Shown here piece by piece: positions 5,677 through 8,573 of a DNA stretch of 8,573 nt. The position numbers were made by a program, and so were the translations under genes. The notes beneath the pieces were generated by a model. It did no database searches. It saw nothing but the letters and a program-made list of their open reading frames with translations, and was not told where the DNA came from. This DNA comes from an uncultured Haemophilus sp. (GTDB lineage Bacteria > Pseudomonadota > Gammaproteobacteria > Enterobacterales > Pasteurellaceae): assembly GCA_902481695.1 (NCBI GenBank), contig CABSXY010000075.1, positions 1 to 8,573 on the forward strand, given 5' to 3'. Positions within the stretch are counted from its first letter, which is position 1, and each line of letters begins with the position of its first letter.

Positions 5677-6612
5677 CTATCTATCTTTCGGATCGAGTGC
5701 ATCACGCAACCCGTCACCGATAAAGTTAAAACAAAATAGGGTAAGGCAAAGGAAAAATGCCGGGAAAATTAATAACCAAGGCGACACTTCCATTTGCGCA
5801 GCACCATCACTTAATAGTGCGCCCCAGCTACTCATTGGCTCTTGTGTTCCTAAGCCTAAGAAACTTAAGAATGATTCGAATAGAATGAGTCCTGGTACTT
5901 CAAGTGAAGCATAAACTGCTACTAGGCCCAATACATTCGGAATAATGTGTTTGAAAATGATTTGGCGGCGTGGCACGCCACAAACGATAGCGGCTTCGAC
6001 GAATTCTTTATTTTTCAAACTAAGGGTTTGACCACGTACGATACGTGCAAGACCAAGCCAAGCAATGGCACCAATTGCGATAAAAATTAAGAAAATGTTT
6101 TGGCCAAAAAGGGTCACTAATAAAATGACGAAGAACATAAATGGAAATGAGCTAAGAATTTCCAAAAAGCGCATCATCAACATATCCGTTTTACCGCCTA
6201 CATAGCCAGAAATCGCACCATAAATTGTGCCGATAGTGACGGAAATAAAAGCCCCTGCGATTCCGACCAATAATGAAATACGTCCACCAATAGCGGTACG
6301 TACCAATAAGTCTCGACCAGAAGCATCCGTACCGAAGAAGTGATAGCCTTCCATTGTTGGTGGGGAGCTCATCATATTCCAATCGGTATCTTCATAGGTA
6401 AAGGGGAAGAACCAAGGTGCTACGGTAATAAATACAATAATAAACGCCAAAATAATCAGACTGGCAACGGCCGCTTTGTTACGGAAAAAACGGCGTTTCG
6501 CATCTTGCCATAGGCTGCGGCCTTCCAGTTGCATTTCTTCAATACGGTCAGCCACTTGTTCCACAAAATCCGCATTTTTCTGATTAATCGGCTGAGTACG
6601 ATAATCTGTCAT
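5677..6612 (-). CDS. oppC: Oligopeptide ABC transporter permease OppC
   Basis: 311 aa inner-membrane permease forming the translocation pore with OppB. A long cytoplasmic N-terminus (1-45) precedes the first membrane helix (about 48-69). A periplasmic segment containing FFGTDASGRDLL (92-103), characteristic of the DppC/OppC family, follows. Further helices are at about 113-137, 152-170, 172-190, 227-249 and 279-299. The cytoplasmic EAA coupling loop, which docks on the ATPases, runs at about 206-226 (starting EAAIVCGVPRRQ). ATG 6610-6612 has AAGGAC 6 nt upstream. The gene ends in TAG 9 bp before oppD and starts 9 bp after the oppB stop. Confidence 0.96.
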   Translation of the reverse strand: MTDYRTQPINQKNADFVEQVADRIEEMQLEGRSLWQDAKRRFFRNKAAVASLIILAFIIVFITVAPWFFPFTYEDTDWNMMSSPPTMEGYHFFGTDASGRDLLVRTAIGGRISLLVGIAGAFISVTIGTIYGAISGYVGGKTDMLMMRFLEILSSFPFMFFVILLVTLFGQNIFLIFIAIGAIAWLGLARIVRGQTLSLKNKEFVEAAIVCGVPRRQIIFKHIIPNVLGLVAVYASLEVPGLILFESFLSFLGLGTQEPMSSWGALLSDGAAQMEVSPWLLIFPAFFLCLTLFCFNFIGDGLRDALDPKDR

Positions 6613-6621
6613 AATTTGTCC

Positions 6622-7542
6622 TTAATAACGAATTTTTGGATCGATAATAGCGTATAAAATATCCACAATCGCATTAAATAAAATGGTTAATGTCCCCACT
6701 AAAATGGTGAGGCTTAAAACTAAAGAATAATCACGGTTTAATGCACCGTTTACAAATAATAACCCCATGCCGGGTAAACCAAACACGCTTTCAATTACCA
6801 TTGAGCCGGTAATAATTCCCACGAAAGCAGGTCCTAAATAGGTAATCACAGGTAAAAGGGCAGGACGTAAAGCATGTTTTAAAATGATTCTTGAGGTTGA
6901 AAGTCCTTTCGCTTTAGCGGTACGAATAAAGTTGGAATGCAACACTTCAATCATTGAACCACGCATGATACGCGCAATCCCTGCAACATAAGCTATAGTT
7001 AAGGAGGCTACGGGTAAAATAATGTACATTGCTGAACCGCCATTCCAACCGCCAGCAGGTAACCAACCTAAATAAATGGCGAAAATCAGCACTAAGACTG
7101 GTGCGAAGACAAAGCTTGGCATAATGACCCCAAGCATCGAGAAACTCATCAAAATATAATCCCAACGACTATTTTGATTGAGTGCAGCGAGCGTACCTGC
7201 TGTTACCCCTAACACAACAGCAAAGGCGAAGGCCACCATTCCCAATTTTATGGAAACAGGGAAAGCTGACGCGATTAAATCATTGACTGATTGGTCTTTA
7301 TATTTAAAAGAGGGACCAAAATCGCCTTTGGAAAGATTTTCTAAATAAAGGAAATATTGTTTATGTAATGGTTCATTTAAATGATACTTCGCTTCGATAT
7401 TTGCCATGACTTCTGGTGGATAAGCACGTTCCGATGTGAACGGGCTACCAGGGGCGAGACGCATCAGAAAGAAGGAAAAAGTAATCAAAATAAACAGCGT
7501 TGGTAAGGCTTCCAACAGCCGTTTAAAAATAAATTTGAGCAT
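6622..7542 (-). CDS. oppB: Oligopeptide ABC transporter permease OppB
   Basis: 306 aa inner-membrane permease, usual OppB length, partner of OppC. The first membrane helix is at about 9-29 and is followed by the family hallmark LAPGSPF (29-35). Further helices are at about 98-120, 133-160, 172-192, 230-252 and 273-300. The EAA-type coupling loop is at about 207-229 (RTAKAKGLSTSRIILKHALR). I chose ATG 7540-7542 because TTGGAG sits about 6 nt upstream and MLKFIFKRLLE is the standard start; an in-frame Met five codons earlier (7557) has no ribosome binding site and would add an unusual MVGVI. It lies 71 bp downstream of oppA and 9 bp upstream of oppC. Confidence 0.96.
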   Translation of the reverse strand: MLKFIFKRLLEALPTLFILITFSFFLMRLAPGSPFTSERAYPPEVMANIEAKYHLNEPLHKQYFLYLENLSKGDFGPSFKYKDQSVNDLIASAFPVSIKLGMVAFAFAVVLGVTAGTLAALNQNSRWDYILMSFSMLGVIMPSFVFAPVLVLIFAIYLGWLPAGGWNGGSAMYIILPVASLTIAYVAGIARIMRGSMIEVLHSNFIRTAKAKGLSTSRIILKHALRPALLPVITYLGPAFVGIITGSMVIESVFGLPGMGLLFVNGALNRDYSLVLSLTILVGTLTILFNAIVDILYAIIDPKIRY

Positions 7543-7560
7543 AATAACTCCAACCAAAAT

Positions 7561-7597
7561 GGGCGGTCAAAAAACACGATAATTTTTAACCGCACTT
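7561..7597 (-). promoter_or_regulatory. Hairpin in the oppA-oppB intergenic region
   Basis: GCGGT-C-AAAAA (7563-7573) pairs with TTTTT-A-ACCGC (7583-7593), giving eleven positions with one mismatch and a 9-nt loop. No U run follows on the minus strand (the exit reads CCATTTTGG), so it is not a good terminator. It more likely protects the 3' end of oppA mRNA and sets the abundance of OppA over OppBCDF, as seen in other binding-protein operons. This is inference. Confidence 0.4.
7589..7597 (-). repeat. DNA uptake signal sequence between oppA and oppB
   Basis: Perfect ACCGCACTT on plus (AAGTGCGGT on minus), preceded by AT-rich DNA. It contributes the 5' arm of the intergenic hairpin as transcribed. 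The opposite arm (GGGCGGTC) is a decayed or partial copy. Confidence 0.9.
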
Positions 7598-7613
7598 AAA
7601 TACGAGCAACGAA

Positions 7614-8573
7614 TTAATGTTTAATAATATAAAGGTTGCGTAAGTAAATGTGATCTTGTGGATCTTTGCCTGAATAGCCTTTTACGTAAGGTTTCACTAA
7701 GCGTGGATTCACATAGTTAAAGATTGGCACGATACCGAAATCTTTTGCAAGAATTTCTTCGGCTTTCGCGTAGGCTTTTGCACGACCTTCCGCATCCGTT
7801 GCGACATAAGATTCAGCAATGGCTTTATCATATTCTGGGTTCGCATATTTTGCAGTGTTGTTACTCGAATTAGATAAGAAATAGTTGCCGAATGTTGTGG
7901 CTTGGTTGTAATCCGCATTCCATCCTGCACGTGCTGCATCGTAACGGCCTGCACGACGGCTATCAATGTAGGTTTTCCACTCTTGGTTTTCTAATTTCAC
8001 ATCAATTAAACCTTTGGTGTTCGCTTTCCACATAGATGCTGCGGCAATGGCTACCTTTTTGTGGTTTTCATTGGTGTTGTAAAGAATGCTGAATTTCAAC
8101 GGATTTGCTTTGCTGTAGCCAGCTTCTTCTAAGAGTTTAATGGCTTCTTCATTACGTTGTGCCATCGGTTCTTTTGAATAATCAGGTTGTTGAATGAGAT
8201 GACCTTCTTCGATGTAAGTTGGGGTAAACACATAGGTTGGTGTTTGACCTTGGCCTAAAACTTTATCGGTGATCACATTACGATCAAGGGATAAGTTCAA
8301 GGCTTTACGAACATTCACGTTATCAAAAGGTGCTTTCTTATTGTTTAACTCGTAAGAATAGGTCGCAAGAGTTCGTGTCGTGAATACTTCACCAGGTAAC
8401 TCTTTTTGTAATTTAGCGAATTGTTCTGGCGGTAAGGCGTAGCTCGTTATATCTAAATCGCCTGCACGATAACGCGCCACATCGGTACTAGGGTTTTCAA
8501 TCGCAAGGAATGTTGCACTGTTAATGACAGTCTCTTTATCGTTCCAGTAGAGTGGGTTGCGTTCAAATTCGAT
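7614..8573 (-). CDS. oppA: Periplasmic oligopeptide-binding protein OppA, C-terminal part (5' end beyond window)
   Basis: Captures oligopeptides in the periplasm and delivers them to OppBCDF. The frame is open to the window edge, giving 319 codons before TAA (7614-7616), against about 540 aa for the family. A GTG at 8478-8480 is internal, since the upstream codons (IEFERNPLYWND, then ETVINSATFL) match the family. By remembered alignment to Salmonella/E. coli OppA, residues that hold the peptide termini are conserved. In visible numbering these are K80 (Lys307), H171 (His371), W199 (Trp397), R206 (Arg404), R215 (Arg413), W218 (Trp416) and D221 (Asp419, which binds the peptide amino end). The end RNLYIIKH is also typical. 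This supports a general peptide receptor, as opposed to a DppA- or SapA-like relative. The signal peptide and promoter lie outside the window. Confidence 0.96.
   Translation of the reverse strand: MEFERNPLYWNDKETVINSATFLAIENPSTDVARYRAGDLDITSYALPPEQFAKLQKELPGEVFTTRTLATYSYELNNKKAPFDNVNVRKALNLSLDRNVITDKVLGQGQTPTYVFTPTYIEEGHLIQQPDYSKEPMAQRNEEAIKLLEEAGYSKANPLKFSILYNTNENHKKVAIAAASMWKANTKGLIDVKLENQEWKTYIDSRRAGRYDAARAGWNADYNQATTFGNYFLSNSSNNTAKYANPEYDKAIAESYVATDAEGRAKAYAKAEEILAKDFGIVPIFNYVNPRLVKPYVKGYSGKDPQDHIYLRNLYIIKH

Noticed and set aside
6191..7966. Minus-strand frames at 6191-6382, 6947-7165 and 7709-7966
   Set aside because: Out-of-frame readings inside oppC, oppB and oppA, with no ribosome binding site or family similarity.
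8478..8480. GTG start for a short 288-aa OppA
   Set aside because: The frame continues to the window edge with family-matching residues upstream; the GTG is an internal valine.

Overview
The window looks like chromosomal DNA of a Pasteurellaceae bacterium, most probably Haemophilus of the influenzae/parainfluenzae group. The evidence is AT-rich DNA, seven perfect copies of the 9-bp Haemophilus-type uptake signal sequence (AAGTGCGGT or its complement), a ComM competence protein behind a CRP-S-type site, and proteins that closely follow gammaproteobacterial families. I cannot fix the species by eye.

Layout. Positions 1-352 hold the 3' part of nfuA (plus strand), which enters from outside the window. 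It faces comM (405-1934, minus) across a short bidirectional terminator. Upstream of comM lies engB (2064-2678, minus), separated by a 129-bp regulatory gap. That gap holds a perfect CRP-S dyad, an engB terminator hairpin and a likely comM -10 element, all packed together. A divergent 113-bp spacer (2679-2791) separates engB from a plus-strand VirK/YbjX-family (DUF535) gene of unknown function (2792-3661). A perfect hairpin made of two facing uptake signal sequences then separates that gene from the convergent opp operon. The rest is oppA (3' part), oppB, oppC, oppD and oppF on the minus strand, transcribed from beyond position 8573 down to 3701.

How the genes work together. OppA captures oligopeptides in the periplasm, OppB and OppC form the membrane channel, and OppD and OppF are the ATPases. 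The intergenic gaps are 71 bp (A-B), 9 bp (B-C) and 9 bp (C-D), with a 4-bp ATGA overlap (D-F), as expected for one transcript. ComM is a hexameric branch-migration helicase that helps incorporate imported DNA, and the uptake signal sequences mark DNA for that import. EngB is a ribosome-assembly GTPase and NfuA an iron-sulphur carrier; both are housekeeping genes.

I see no mobile element, CRISPR array, tRNA, rRNA or evident new system. All long stretches are coding. The points most worth attention are the interleaved terminator and competence promoter at 1970-2041, the uncharacterised DUF535 gene with no visible Shine-Dalgarno, and the reuse of uptake signals as transcription-terminator stems.
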